A stretch of DNA of 39,983 nucleotides. It comes from Alphaproteobacteria bacterium UBA6187. GTDB taxonomy: Bacteria > Pseudomonadota > Alphaproteobacteria > Rickettsiales > UBA6187. The stretch is taken from the NCBI GenBank assembly GCA_002422795.1, contig DITJ01000111.1:963-40945 (forward strand), written 5' to 3'. Shown here piece after piece: positions 8,183 through 16,495 of this stretch (position 1 is its first letter; each line of letters starts with the position of its first letter). The notes under the pieces are model-generated. The model had not been told where the DNA came from and did no database searches. It saw only the letters and a list, made by a program, of their open reading frames with translations. The position numbers and the translations under genes were made by a program.

Positions 8183-8737
8183 ATGCAGCACAAACCAGAT
8201 ACAATTTATGGAACTACAATCTTATCTGTAAGGAAGGACAATGAGGTGGTAATTGCCGGAGATGGCCAGGTATCAATTGGCCACACCATTATGAAAAGCA
8301 CTGCAAAGAAAGTTAGAACCCTTGCAGATGGAAAAATCCTTGCCGGGTTTGCCGGGGCAACCGCAGATGCATTTACCCTATTTGAAAGGCTGGAAGCAAA
8401 GCTGGAAAAGCATCCTTCGCAGCTTCGCCGCGCATGTGTTGAGCTTGCAAAAGATTGGCGAACTGACCGTTATTTAAGAAAATTAGAAGCAATGATGATC
8501 GTTGTGGATGCGGAAACATCCTTGATTCTTTCCGGCACGGGCGATGTTATTGAGCCGGATGACGGGATACTTGCAATCGGCTCTGGTGGAAATTACGCGC
8601 TTTCAGCCGCACGCGCGCTTGCTGATGTAAAAGGTATGACTGCAGAAAAGATTGCCAGGAAAGCTATGCAGATCGCGGGCGATATCTGCATATATACGAA
8701 TAATAATATAACTCTTGAAAAGCTGAAAATCAAATGA
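8183..8737 (+). CDS. hslV: HslV, peptidase subunit of the HslUV protease
   Basis: HslV is the N-terminal-threonine peptidase that forms the double hexamer core of the HslUV (ClpQY) ATP-dependent protease, degrading misfolded and regulatory cytoplasmic proteins. After a short propeptide (MQHKPDTIYG) the mature chain would begin with Thr11 of TTILSVRK. The following motifs are standard: VVIAGDGQVSIGHT, GFAGATADAFTLFERLE and ILAIGSGGNYALSAARAL. The 184-residue length is normal. The start of hslU overlaps the stop (ATGA at 8734-8737), giving translational coupling. The upstream ribosome site is weak. Confidence 0.95.
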   Translation: MQHKPDTIYGTTILSVRKDNEVVIAGDGQVSIGHTIMKSTAKKVRTLADGKILAGFAGATADAFTLFERLEAKLEKHPSQLRRACVELAKDWRTDRYLRKLEAMMIVVDAETSLILSGTGDVIEPDDGILAIGSGGNYALSAARALADVKGMTAEKIARKAMQIAGDICIYTNNNITLEKLKIK

Positions 8738-10059
8738 GCAATATCCTTAACTATACACCCAAACAGATTGTAAAAGAATTGAACCGCTATATTGTGGGGC
8801 AGGATGATGCCAAGAAAGCGGTGGCCATTTCCTTGCGTAACCGCTGGCGCAGGAAGAATGTTGAAGAGTCTCTGCGCGAAGAAATTGTGCCAAAGAATAT
8901 TCTTATGATTGGCCCCACTGGTGTTGGAAAAACAGAAATTGCAAGACGTATCGCTAAGCTTTCCGGCTCGCCTTTTATCAAGGTGGAGGCCACAAAATTC
9001 ACTGAGGTTGGCTATGTTGGTCGCGACGTTGATTCTATCATCCGCGATCTTGTAGATGTTGCCATGATTACTGTGCGCGATAAAATGCGCAAAGATGTTA
9101 TAAAAAAATCACAGGATAAGGCGGAAGAAAGGCTACTTAATGCATTGGTGGGTGAAACTGCCAGTGATGATACACGTGAGAAATTCCGTAAGAAACTAAA
9201 AAACAAAGAACTCGAAGATAAAGAAATAGAGCTTGAAGTTCAGGATAGCGGCGCATCCGGCGGCTTTTCATCATTTGATATACCGGGAATGCCTGGTGGG
9301 CAAATGGGAGTACTGAATATCGGGGAAATGCTGAGCAAGGCAGTTGGCGGGGGACGCACTAAAGCTAAAACCTTAACGGTAAAAGAAGCTTATAAAATTC
9401 TTATAAATGAAGAAAGTGATAAATTAATAGATGAAGATAAAATCATCCAGCAGGCTCTGCAACTTACCGAAAATTACGGCATAGTATTTATTGATGAAAT
9501 GGATAAAATATGCGCACGCCATGAAGCGCGTGGCGGCGAGGTAAGCCGTGAAGGTGTGCAAAGGGATTTATTGCCGCTTATTGAAGGCACTAGCATTTCT
9601 ACCAAATATGGTATCGTAAAAACTGACTTTATCCTGTTTATTGCATCGGGTGCATTCCACATGGCCAACCCATCTGATTTATTGCCGGAATTGCAGGGGC
9701 GCTTGCCTATCAGGGTAGAATTAAAGCCGCTTTCGCAAAAAGATATGGTGCGCATTTTAGAAGAGCCGGAAGGCAGCCTTATAAAGCAATATGAAGCACT
9801 TATGCTGACAGAAGGTGTGAAACTGGAATTCACCGCAGATGGTATAAACAAGATTGCGGAAATAGCCTCCGAAGTTAATAAAAACATAGAGAATATCGGT
9901 GCCCGCCGCCTGCATACGATCATGGAAAAACTAATTGAGGATATAAGTTTTGAGGCAGATGATTTATTCGGCAAGAAAATTAAAATCGATAGCGCTTATG
10001 TTAATTCACGCCTTAAAGATTTGATTAAGAATGCCGATTTGTCGAAGTTTATATTGTAG
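8734..10059 (+). CDS. hslU: HslU, ATPase subunit of the HslUV protease
   Basis: HslU is the AAA+ unfoldase that feeds substrates to HslV. Walker A is GPTGVGKT (residues 60-67), followed by FTEVGYVGRDVDSIIRDL. A charged intermediate (I) domain runs from about residue 110 to 230 with a Gly/Met-rich stretch. Walker B is IVFIDEMDKI, then sensor 1 (FIASGAFH) and the sensor 2 region IGARRLHTIMEKL. The C-terminal LSKFIL resembles the tail that inserts into HslV. The start ATG overlaps the hslV stop by four bases. A bidirectional hairpin follows seven bases after the stop codon. Confidence 0.95.
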   Translation: MSNILNYTPKQIVKELNRYIVGQDDAKKAVAISLRNRWRRKNVEESLREEIVPKNILMIGPTGVGKTEIARRIAKLSGSPFIKVEATKFTEVGYVGRDVDSIIRDLVDVAMITVRDKMRKDVIKKSQDKAEERLLNALVGETASDDTREKFRKKLKNKELEDKEIELEVQDSGASGGFSSFDIPGMPGGQMGVLNIGEMLSKAVGGGRTKAKTLTVKEAYKILINEESDKLIDEDKIIQQALQLTENYGIVFIDEMDKICARHEARGGEVSREGVQRDLLPLIEGTSISTKYGIVKTDFILFIASGAFHMANPSDLLPELQGRLPIRVELKPLSQKDMVRILEEPEGSLIKQYEALMLTEGVKLEFTADGINKIAEIASEVNKNIENIGARRLHTIMEKLIEDISFEADDLFGKKIKIDSAYVNSRLKDLIKNADLSKFIL

Positions 10060-10065
10060 GATAAT

Positions 10066-10090
10066 GGGGCTTCTATACGCACGGAGCCCC
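10066..10090. terminator. hairpin between convergent hslU and DUF4325 gene
   Basis: GGGGCTTC (10066-10073) pairs with GGAGCCCC (10083-10090), an 8-bp stem with one G-U pair and a 9-base loop. It fills the 31-base gap between two convergent genes and abuts the stop codon at 10091. The downstream sequence is TTATATATC on the plus strand, so the U-tract is moderate. It probably ends transcription of hslVU and may serve both directions. Confidence 0.6.
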
Positions 10091-11146
10091 TTATATATCG
10101 TTTGGCACCTTCGGCGAAGCATTCTTTACATAAGCAATCATTTGATCGATATCCGGGCTTGTATTAATAGCTATAACTTTTGTTTCAGGGTGGTAATTAT
10201 TAAATACCCTGAATATTTCATCAGCGAATGCCTGTCCTATAGTGTCGACACTTTCGAAATCCAGTAGCACTTCTGAGAAATTCTCAAATCTTGCCAGAAC
10301 CCTTTTGGCCTGGGAGCGCGATACTAACTGCTCTCCAGGATAACCAGCAAGCTTTATTGGAACATGGGTTTTTCTGAAACGTAGATTGTCTCCCTGGAAC
10401 TGGTTAAATATTTCCTTTGTTGTCCAAGTAGCGTTTGTTGATATAATCATTAGAACAATTGTACCTTTTACATATTTTTCCTGATCTTCGATTTCAACAA
10501 GCCAGCCATCATCCTGTTTTGTTTTCCGATATAATAAATTTCCAGAAAAAATAGCAAAAGTATCAAACATTCGTGATGTAAAGAAAATACCCTCCCCTGC
10601 ATGCCTTGAAGGTGAGGATGTAAGCCTGCCTTTAGAAAGCTCTAAAAGTGCTGCGCGTGGATCGGGAAGATTGAAGTCATCTTGAATTTTTCTAAAGATA
10701 CCAACTCCATAGTCCTGGATGAGCATTGTAATTTCATTATATGTTTTTCCATATGAAATTTTAGCATCTTTACTAACGGAATGATCAACCGCATTATTGA
10801 GGATTTCGGTGAAGCCGTACTGGCATATATCTACAACATTCTTACGCTCGTCCTTTATATTTGGTAAGATTTTATATATCCATGTAAGATCTTCTGGCAA
10901 TCCATCGAATAACTCAATATTGAAAGTTATATCAACCAGCTTCTTTAATTTATAATGCCGCGCCCTTGTAGTTCCTTCTGCAACAATTAAACCGGCATCA
11001 ATCAAGCGGCTCATATAGCCAGAAACAGCACTTCTCGATACGCCAAACTTTTTAACAACAAGCGAACTCATTGTATCTGGATATTGCTCAATATTATTTA
11101 AAATAAATTCACGTATTTCTGGATTTTCACGGCTAGCACGTTTCAT
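10091..11146 (-). CDS. winged-helix, GHKL ATPase and DUF4325 (STAS-like) regulator
   Basis: The order is: an N-terminal winged helix (1-70, with VSRSAVSGYMSRLIDAGLI as the recognition region); a GHKL ATPase fold (about 75-235) with N box EILNNAVDHS (114-123), G1 DYGVGI (145-150) and G2 HAGEGI (182-187); and a DUF4325 domain (about 255-345, LLDFESVDTIGQAFADEIFR). The ATPase resembles anti-sigma/histidine-kinase-type domains but lacks a HisKA part. DUF4325 resembles STAS anti-sigma antagonists, so a partner-switching module is packed into one DNA-binding chain. Four direct repeats just upstream of the start could be its operator. What it senses and controls is unknown. Domain calls are solid; the role is inference. 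Confidence 0.75.
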   Translation of the reverse strand: MKRASRENPEIREFILNNIEQYPDTMSSLVVKKFGVSRSAVSGYMSRLIDAGLIVAEGTTRARHYKLKKLVDITFNIELFDGLPEDLTWIYKILPNIKDERKNVVDICQYGFTEILNNAVDHSVSKDAKISYGKTYNEITMLIQDYGVGIFRKIQDDFNLPDPRAALLELSKGRLTSSPSRHAGEGIFFTSRMFDTFAIFSGNLLYRKTKQDDGWLVEIEDQEKYVKGTIVLMIISTNATWTTKEIFNQFQGDNLRFRKTHVPIKLAGYPGEQLVSRSQAKRVLARFENFSEVLLDFESVDTIGQAFADEIFRVFNNYHPETKVIAINTSPDIDQMIAYVKNASPKVPNDI

Positions 11147-11164
11147 TGTAATGCCTAAGTGTAA

Positions 11165-11245
11165 TTATTGTAAGGGCTAACCATGTTTATTGTAAGGGCT
11201 AAGTGGGTTATTGTCAAGGCTAAGGGCGGTGATTGTCAGAGCCAC
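11165..11245. promoter_or_regulatory. four phased direct repeats upstream of the DUF4325 regulator
   Basis: TTATTGTAAGGGCTAA occurs exactly at 11165-11180 and 11187-11202. A variant (TTATTGTCAAGGCTAA) is at 11208-11223 and a weaker one (TGATTGTCAGAGCCAC) at 11230-11245. The starts are 22, 21 and 22 bases apart, about two DNA turns, so bound proteins would line up on one face. The array begins 19 bases upstream of the winged-helix gene's ATG, in its promoter region. It is most simply read as an operator for that protein. Confidence 0.6.
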
Positions 11246-11553
11246 CTCATAAATTATTGTTACGATTCTGATCGCAATATATTGAAAAGAAAGAATGATT
11301 GTCTGGCTCCCCCCTTGAGGGGGAGCACAAAATCCGCCCCCGCGCTACTCAAAACTTGCAAAACAATGAAAGCGCGGCAAGGATTTTGGTGGCGGGTAAA
11401 TAATATTTCCTCCCCACCAGGATTAATGCAACATACTGCTGATGCATATAACCAACTGAAAAATAGCATTAATCCTGACAACCCCAAAAGCGGGGGAGTA
11501 GGCTAGGCCCCATCTTCCTTTTTTTAGGAGCTTGTTATGAAATTTATGAGGTG
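11243..11553. repeat. non-coding segment framed by a 13-bp inverted repeat
   Basis: CACCTCATAAATT at 11243-11255 is matched in inverse by AATTTATGAGGTG at 11541-11553. Between them is a stretch unlike the neighbours: a strong hairpin, GCTCCCCC with GGGGGAGC (11306-11326); a second G-rich patch near 11495; and a T-run at 11519-11526. Short open frames cross it on both strands but none looks like a protein. It may be a small mobile repeat. It accounts for most of the 455-base gap between the DUF4325 gene and murJ. Confidence 0.35.
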
Positions 11554-11601
11554 ACCCTGGGAAATAGTGGCGTATTCCGGGGTAAATAGGATAGCATGTG
11601 A

Positions 11602-13149
11602 TTACCTACTCCCTTTCAACATAGACTTAACTTCCTTCAATTTATATCCCCCTAAAGCCCGCAAGAAAATAAAGAAAGACGCCATTCCTGAAAATATCAA
11701 TATCATTATATAAAGTGCTTCCTGTGTAAAGCCCTGGTTCATGAAAGAGCCGCGAAGGAAATGTTGCTGGGCAACCAGCAATGCAGACATTAATATTGCA
11801 GATACCAGTATCCGCACGCATTGCACCAATACCGCCATTTCAAATTCAAACATACCACGCTTCCGCAGTATATAACAAAGTACGCCCGCATTTAATATTG
11901 ATGCAAAGGAAGTACCCAGCGCCATACCAACATATTGCAGCCAATTTATTAATGACAGGCTGATTATAATATTAAAGATAATACTGAAAAGCGCAATTTT
12001 CACTGGTGTTTTTGTATCGCCTTGTGCAAAGAATCCGGGGGTAAAGATTTTTATAAGCACGAAGGCGGGCAGGCCAACAGAATAAGCAATTAATGCGTTT
12101 GATGTGGCCGCAACGTCGCTAATGCTAAACTGCCCGCGTGCAAACATTAAATCTATTAAGGGCTCGGAAATAGTGGCGAGTGCAAAGGCAGAAGGTATTG
12201 TAAATAACATGGAAAATTGCAGGCCGCGATTTTGTGATTGTATTGCATCAGCCACGTTTCCGGTTTTGAACTGCCGTGAGAGTAACGGCAATAATGCTGT
12301 GCCCATAGCTGTGCCTATAATTGCCATGGGGAATTGCACCAACCTATCGGAATAATAAAGGTAGGATACGCCCCCCGGGATAAGTGTTGCCAGCATGGTA
12401 TTAATTACAATGTTAAACTGCGTAGCACTGCTGCCGATTATGCCGGGAACCATTTTCTTCAGCAGCATTTTAACATCTGCATCCATTTTTGGTATGCCTG
12501 GTTTTAGCACAACCCCAATGCGCCAATTGGAAAAATATAACCATATAAACTGCACCACCCCGGAAATAGTCATTCCCCAGGCGAGGGCATGGGCGGCAGA
12601 GCCCGTAACGTCTGTAAGTGTAAATAAGGCTATAATCATGCAAATATTAAGAAGCACCGATGTAACGGCGGGTGGCCCGAAGCGCCCGAAACTGTTAAGT
12701 ATTCCGGCTTGCAAGGCAACCATAGATACCAAAAGAAGATAAGGAAAAGCGATGCGGGAAAGATCGACGGTAGTATTAAATTGCTCTTCATTGCCGGTAA
12801 AACCCCATGCGAGTACAGAGGTAACATACGGCATGAAAATCATGATAATGATTGAAAATATAGTAATGACCAGAGCCATGAACGAGAAAATATGGTTGGC
12901 AAAAACGATTGATTTTGCCTTACCTTCTACAGCAAGTTTACTGGAAAACATAGGTACGAAGGCAGCGTTAAAAGCACCTTCGGCAAAAAGCGAACGGAAA
13001 CAATTAGGTAGGCGCTGCGCAACAAAAAAAGCATCTGCAAGCGGGCCAACACCCAGTGAGTAGGCAATAAATATATCGCGTATATAGCCGACTATGCGCG
13101 AAAGCAAAGTTCCGCCGCCAACTATAAAGGCTGATTTGAATAAAGACAT
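11602..13149 (-). CDS. murJ: MurJ (MviN) lipid II flippase
   Basis: MurJ is an integral membrane protein of the MOP superfamily that flips lipid II to the outer face for peptidoglycan synthesis. The N-terminus (SAFIVGGGTLLSRIVGYIRD) and the segment LADAFFVAQRLPNCFRSLFAEGAFNAAFVP are highly typical, as are IGTAMGTALLPLLSR and ARGQFS in the middle. About 14 hydrophobic helices span 515 residues, the usual length. The essential Arg of the first helix region (SRIVGYIRD) is present. It is monocistronic in appearance, with gaps of 145 bases upstream and about 450 downstream. Confidence 0.95.
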   Translation of the reverse strand: MSLFKSAFIVGGGTLLSRIVGYIRDIFIAYSLGVGPLADAFFVAQRLPNCFRSLFAEGAFNAAFVPMFSSKLAVEGKAKSIVFANHIFSFMALVITIFSIIIMIFMPYVTSVLAWGFTGNEEQFNTTVDLSRIAFPYLLLVSMVALQAGILNSFGRFGPPAVTSVLLNICMIIALFTLTDVTGSAAHALAWGMTISGVVQFIWLYFSNWRIGVVLKPGIPKMDADVKMLLKKMVPGIIGSSATQFNIVINTMLATLIPGGVSYLYYSDRLVQFPMAIIGTAMGTALLPLLSRQFKTGNVADAIQSQNRGLQFSMLFTIPSAFALATISEPLIDLMFARGQFSISDVAATSNALIAYSVGLPAFVLIKIFTPGFFAQGDTKTPVKIALFSIIFNIIISLSLINWLQYVGMALGTSFASILNAGVLCYILRKRGMFEFEMAVLVQCVRILVSAILMSALLVAQQHFLRGSFMNQGFTQEALYIMILIFSGMASFFIFLRALGGYKLKEVKSMLKGSR

Positions 13150-13294
13150 ATTAAAGCCAGAAAAAATCTTTGTCGTTGCGAGGAGCCAAACTATGACTAT
13201 GCACTAGCTATAACAACTTGTCATAGATTTTCTATAATTTTCTCTAAATTTATATCAGGTAAGCTGGAAATTCTATTTATTAAAGAAAGAAAAC

Positions 13295-14515
13295 TTATTT
13301 TTTATTCATCAAGTGCTTTTCTTCCTTAGGTGCAGAAGAATCAGAAACATTCACCGCCGCTCCATCACTCAGTTTCAATAGCCCATCAACAGCAACCTTC
13401 TCGCCAAGTATAACACCGGATTTAATTACCGCCTTATTATCCTGGGTGCGGAGTATTTCTATAGGTCGTTTTATCGCTTTTTTTGCGGCTTCATCTATCA
13501 CGAATACAAAGCTTCCTTCCTGGCCGTTTTGCACTGCTACTTGTGGGATTACCACGGCATCATTATCAATATTAAGCGTTATTGATACATTAACAAACAT
13601 TCCCGGCCAAAGTTTTTCATCTTCATTTTCAAACACTGCGCGGGCATTAAATGAGCCTGTGGTGCTATCAATTGCATTATCAATATATTCTAATTTACCG
13701 ATGGCGATATCCTGCCCATCACTACGCTGGGCAGTCACTTCCACATTACTTTTCTGCGCCTCACGTAAAGCATCATAATAACGCTGCGGTATGGCGAACT
13801 GAACCCGTATCGGCTTTACACGGTTAATTGTAACCAGCGGCATGGTATCATTAGCTTTCACATTATTACCACGCGTTACGTTAATTGTACCGGCGCGGCC
13901 AGTAATCGGGGCGGTGATATTGGTAAAATCCAACTGGGCTTTTATACTGTCTATTGATGCTTTCGTGGCATTCACCGCAGCTATTTGGGTTTTATAAGCA
14001 GCCTCGGCTTCTTGCATTTTTTCATTACTTGCAAAGCCTTTTGCTGCAAGCTTTTTGTAACGCTCATTTTGGGTGCGGGCGTTTTCAAGCTGGGCTTCAT
14101 CGCGCTTTAAATTTGCTTCATTCTGATTTAGCTGGGCTTTTAATATACTATCATCAAGTTCAAATAATACCGCGCCTTCTGTTACCGTATCCCCATCCAT
14201 AAAGTGCACTTTCGTTACTTGCGAATCAATACGCGATTTAATAGCAACTGTTTCAAAGGCATAAACAGTGCCAACCAAGCTTACAATATTCGGCAAATCT
14301 TCGGTTGCAACAGGTGCAACGGAAACATTAACAGGAGCTGCGCCAGTTACCATTGGCGCATTACGGCCCGCACTCCATAAATGATATAGCCAGTAACCGA
14401 TTACAAGCGCTATTATAATAAAAATTATATTACGGGTGCGGCCCTCATGCGTTACATTTTTCATCACCTTGGAGGTCAATTTATTATCCAGGATGTTTTT
14501 TTTGTACTGCCTCAT
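13295..14515 (-). CDS. RND-type efflux periplasmic adaptor (MdtA/AcrA family)
   Basis: This membrane fusion protein would link an inner-membrane RND pump to an outer-membrane channel. One N-terminal membrane anchor (IIFIIIALVIGYWLYHLW, about residues 30-47) is followed by a barrel-sandwich segment (SRIDSQVTKVHFMDGDTVTE), a coiled-coil hairpin (about 125-195, LNQNEANLKRDEAQLENA) and the closing lipoyl half (ITAPITGRAG). The beta-barrel and membrane-proximal domains (VAVDGLLKLSDG) come next. M18 (14464) is another possible start. No RND pump or TolC gene lies within the window, so its partner is elsewhere. It is divergent from the decarboxylase gene, 188 bases away. Confidence 0.8.
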   Translation of the reverse strand: MRQYKKNILDNKLTSKVMKNVTHEGRTRNIIFIIIALVIGYWLYHLWSAGRNAPMVTGAAPVNVSVAPVATEDLPNIVSLVGTVYAFETVAIKSRIDSQVTKVHFMDGDTVTEGAVLFELDDSILKAQLNQNEANLKRDEAQLENARTQNERYKKLAAKGFASNEKMQEAEAAYKTQIAAVNATKASIDSIKAQLDFTNITAPITGRAGTINVTRGNNVKANDTMPLVTINRVKPIRVQFAIPQRYYDALREAQKSNVEVTAQRSDGQDIAIGKLEYIDNAIDSTTGSFNARAVFENEDEKLWPGMFVNVSITLNIDNDAVVIPQVAVQNGQEGSFVFVIDEAAKKAIKRPIEILRTQDNKAVIKSGVILGEKVAVDGLLKLSDGAAVNVSDSSAPKEEKHLMNKK

Positions 14516-14703
14516 TTTTTAGCCAGACGTTATGATTTATCAGGGATATAAATAATATACGATTTTTATTAAAATAGTATTCTTAATTTCTAAAGTTTTA
14601 TGGAAAAATATTTATCTAAGTTTTATCCAAGGATGGATTTTTCTCTATACATTTTATTTTAGAAGGATGTTATACTGATAGTAATAAAAACAGGTAGGAT
14701 TTT

Positions 14704-16365
14704 ATGAAAAAGAAAAAACAAACTATCGGCCAGTTCCTTTTTGATTATATCCACAAACAAGGCGTAACCCATGCCTTTGGCATTCCTGGTGATTTTGTCC
14801 TTCCCACTTTCCGTTACCTGGAACAATCCGAAATAGAAGTAATTACCATGACGCACGAACCATCAGTCGGCTTTGCCGCTGATTGCTATGCGCGCTCCCA
14901 CGGGCTTGGCCTTGCGGTTGTAACTTATTGTGTGGGTGGGCTGAATATGCTAAACAGCATTGCCTGCGCATATGCCGAAAAAAGCCCGGTTATAGTGATT
15001 TCCGGCGGGCCATCGCCTAAGGACAGGCACAAAGACCCAATGGTGCACCATAAGGTGCGCACTTTTGATACGCAGCGTCGCATTTATGAAGAAGTAACTT
15101 GCGCCAACACGATATTGCTAGACCCAGAAACTGCCGCGCAGGAAATCGTGCGTGTGGTGGAAGAAGTGAAGAAAAACAAACGCCCCGGCTATATTGAAGT
15201 GCCGTTTGATATGGTGGATATGGAAATAACTATCCCCCATAATTTATATAAAGAAAAAATAGAACCAGCCAGCGATAAGGAAATTTTAGATACATGCGTA
15301 TCAGAAATCACCGCAAAAATAAATAATGCCAAAAATCCCATAATACTTGCAGGGGAAGAACTGCACCGCTTCGGGCTTACAAACCTGGTTTCGGAATTTG
15401 CTAAAAAACATAATATCCCGATTGCCGCAACTTTAATGGGCAAAAGCGTAATCCGTGAAACTAACCCACTTTATATAGGTATTTATAGCGGGGTATTTTC
15501 AGAGCCTGCATGTAAGGAATATATTGATAATAGCGATTGTATGCTGGTAATCGGCGCTATTATTTCCGATGTACTGCTTGGCTTTTCATCCACCCGGTTT
15601 GACCGCAAACGCACCACCATCCTCAACATGGATCAAATTCAGGTGGGAATGCATGTATATGAAGATATTTTACTAAAAGATGTTTTGTCGAACCTGCTTG
15701 AATCAGAAATAAATATACGTGAAAAATTTATAAACCCTAATCCACCAGCCTTGCACAAGCCAATTACTGAATCCGAAAAAGCGGATAGTTTGAATGTAGA
15801 AAGCCTGTTTCGCATACTTTCAACCAGGCTAGGCGAAGGCAGCACAGTTGTTTGCGATACTGGCGACGCGCTTATGGGCGCAATAGGCCTGCGCACCGAT
15901 AAACGCAGCCATTTCTTCTCGGATGCTTATTATCTTTCCATGGGTTTTGCAGCCCCTGCGGCAATAGGCGCTATGTACGCCGACCCTTCCAGCAAAGTAT
16001 ATGCCATAATCGGGGATGGTGCATTCCAGATGACGGGGATTGAACTTTCCACCACCTCTAAATACGGCCTGGCTCCTGTTGTAATAGTTATAAATAATGA
16101 TGGCTATGGCACGCAGCGCCATATTTTAGACGGCGCATTTAACAATATCCGCATGTGGGATTATACCAAAATATGCGACCTTATCGGCTATGGCAAAGGG
16201 GTGAAAGTAACTACCAAAGGCCAGCTTGATGACGCTTTGAAGGAAGCTGCAAGCTTCAAGGAATTATATTTAATAGAAGCGGTAGTACCAAGGAATGATT
16301 GCAGCGCCAGCTTAAAACGCATGGGGGAAGCGCTTAGGGATTTAAGGAATCCTGAGGGGAAGTAA
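14704..16365 (+). CDS. TPP-dependent 2-keto acid decarboxylase (pyruvate/indolepyruvate type)
   Basis: This is a three-domain thiamine diphosphate enzyme of 553 residues. The activating Glu is E52 in THEPSVGFAAD. The His-His pair typical of pyruvate and indolepyruvate decarboxylases is H115-H116 in MVHHKVRTFD. The cofactor motif starts IGDGAFQMTGIE and ends INNDGYG. The N-terminal QFLFDYIHKQGVTHAFGIPGD is standard. Such enzymes turn a 2-keto acid into an aldehyde and CO2; pyruvate, indolepyruvate or phenylpyruvate are candidates. No alcohol or aldehyde dehydrogenase lies next to it. A good ribosome site (AGGTAGGA) precedes the ATG. Acetolactate synthase is less likely given the HH motif and missing partner subunit. 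Confidence 0.8.
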   Translation: MKKKKQTIGQFLFDYIHKQGVTHAFGIPGDFVLPTFRYLEQSEIEVITMTHEPSVGFAADCYARSHGLGLAVVTYCVGGLNMLNSIACAYAEKSPVIVISGGPSPKDRHKDPMVHHKVRTFDTQRRIYEEVTCANTILLDPETAAQEIVRVVEEVKKNKRPGYIEVPFDMVDMEITIPHNLYKEKIEPASDKEILDTCVSEITAKINNAKNPIILAGEELHRFGLTNLVSEFAKKHNIPIAATLMGKSVIRETNPLYIGIYSGVFSEPACKEYIDNSDCMLVIGAIISDVLLGFSSTRFDRKRTTILNMDQIQVGMHVYEDILLKDVLSNLLESEINIREKFINPNPPALHKPITESEKADSLNVESLFRILSTRLGEGSTVVCDTGDALMGAIGLRTDKRSHFFSDAYYLSMGFAAPAAIGAMYADPSSKVYAIIGDGAFQMTGIELSTTSKYGLAPVVIVINNDGYGTQRHILDGAFNNIRMWDYTKICDLIGYGKGVKVTTKGQLDDALKEAASFKELYLIEAVVPRNDCSASLKRMGEALRDLRNPEGK

Positions 16366-16370
16366 GCATT

Positions 16371-16403
16371 AGCTATTACAACAAATGCACTTATAGCTTT
16401 TTT
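16371..16403 (+). terminator. possible weak terminator after the decarboxylase gene
   Basis: AGCTAT and ATAGCT can pair over a 16-base spacer, directly followed by TTTTTTG on the plus strand, six bases after the TAA stop. The stem is short and AT-rich, so this is a weak call. The gene on the other side converges on it. Confidence 0.3.
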
Positions 16404-16495
16404 GTATTCAATTAGTGATTATATAGCTCATTGATTTTTTGTAGCTGGACCAATTATTCAAGCTTCTTTAACGACCAACTATGTAAGCTGATGCT

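Noticed and set aside
9474..9974. Long antisense frame opposite hslU
   Set aside because: Shadow of hslU; no ribosome site or family similarity.
11183..11506. Open frame of 107 codons on the plus strand
   Set aside because: It runs through the operator repeats and hairpins, has biased, non-protein-like composition, and is bounded by an inverted repeat.
13150..13294. Possible REP-like fragment (TCGTTGCGAGGAGCC) upstream of murJ
   Set aside because: Only one short arm resembles the 24561 repeat and no inverted partner is found.
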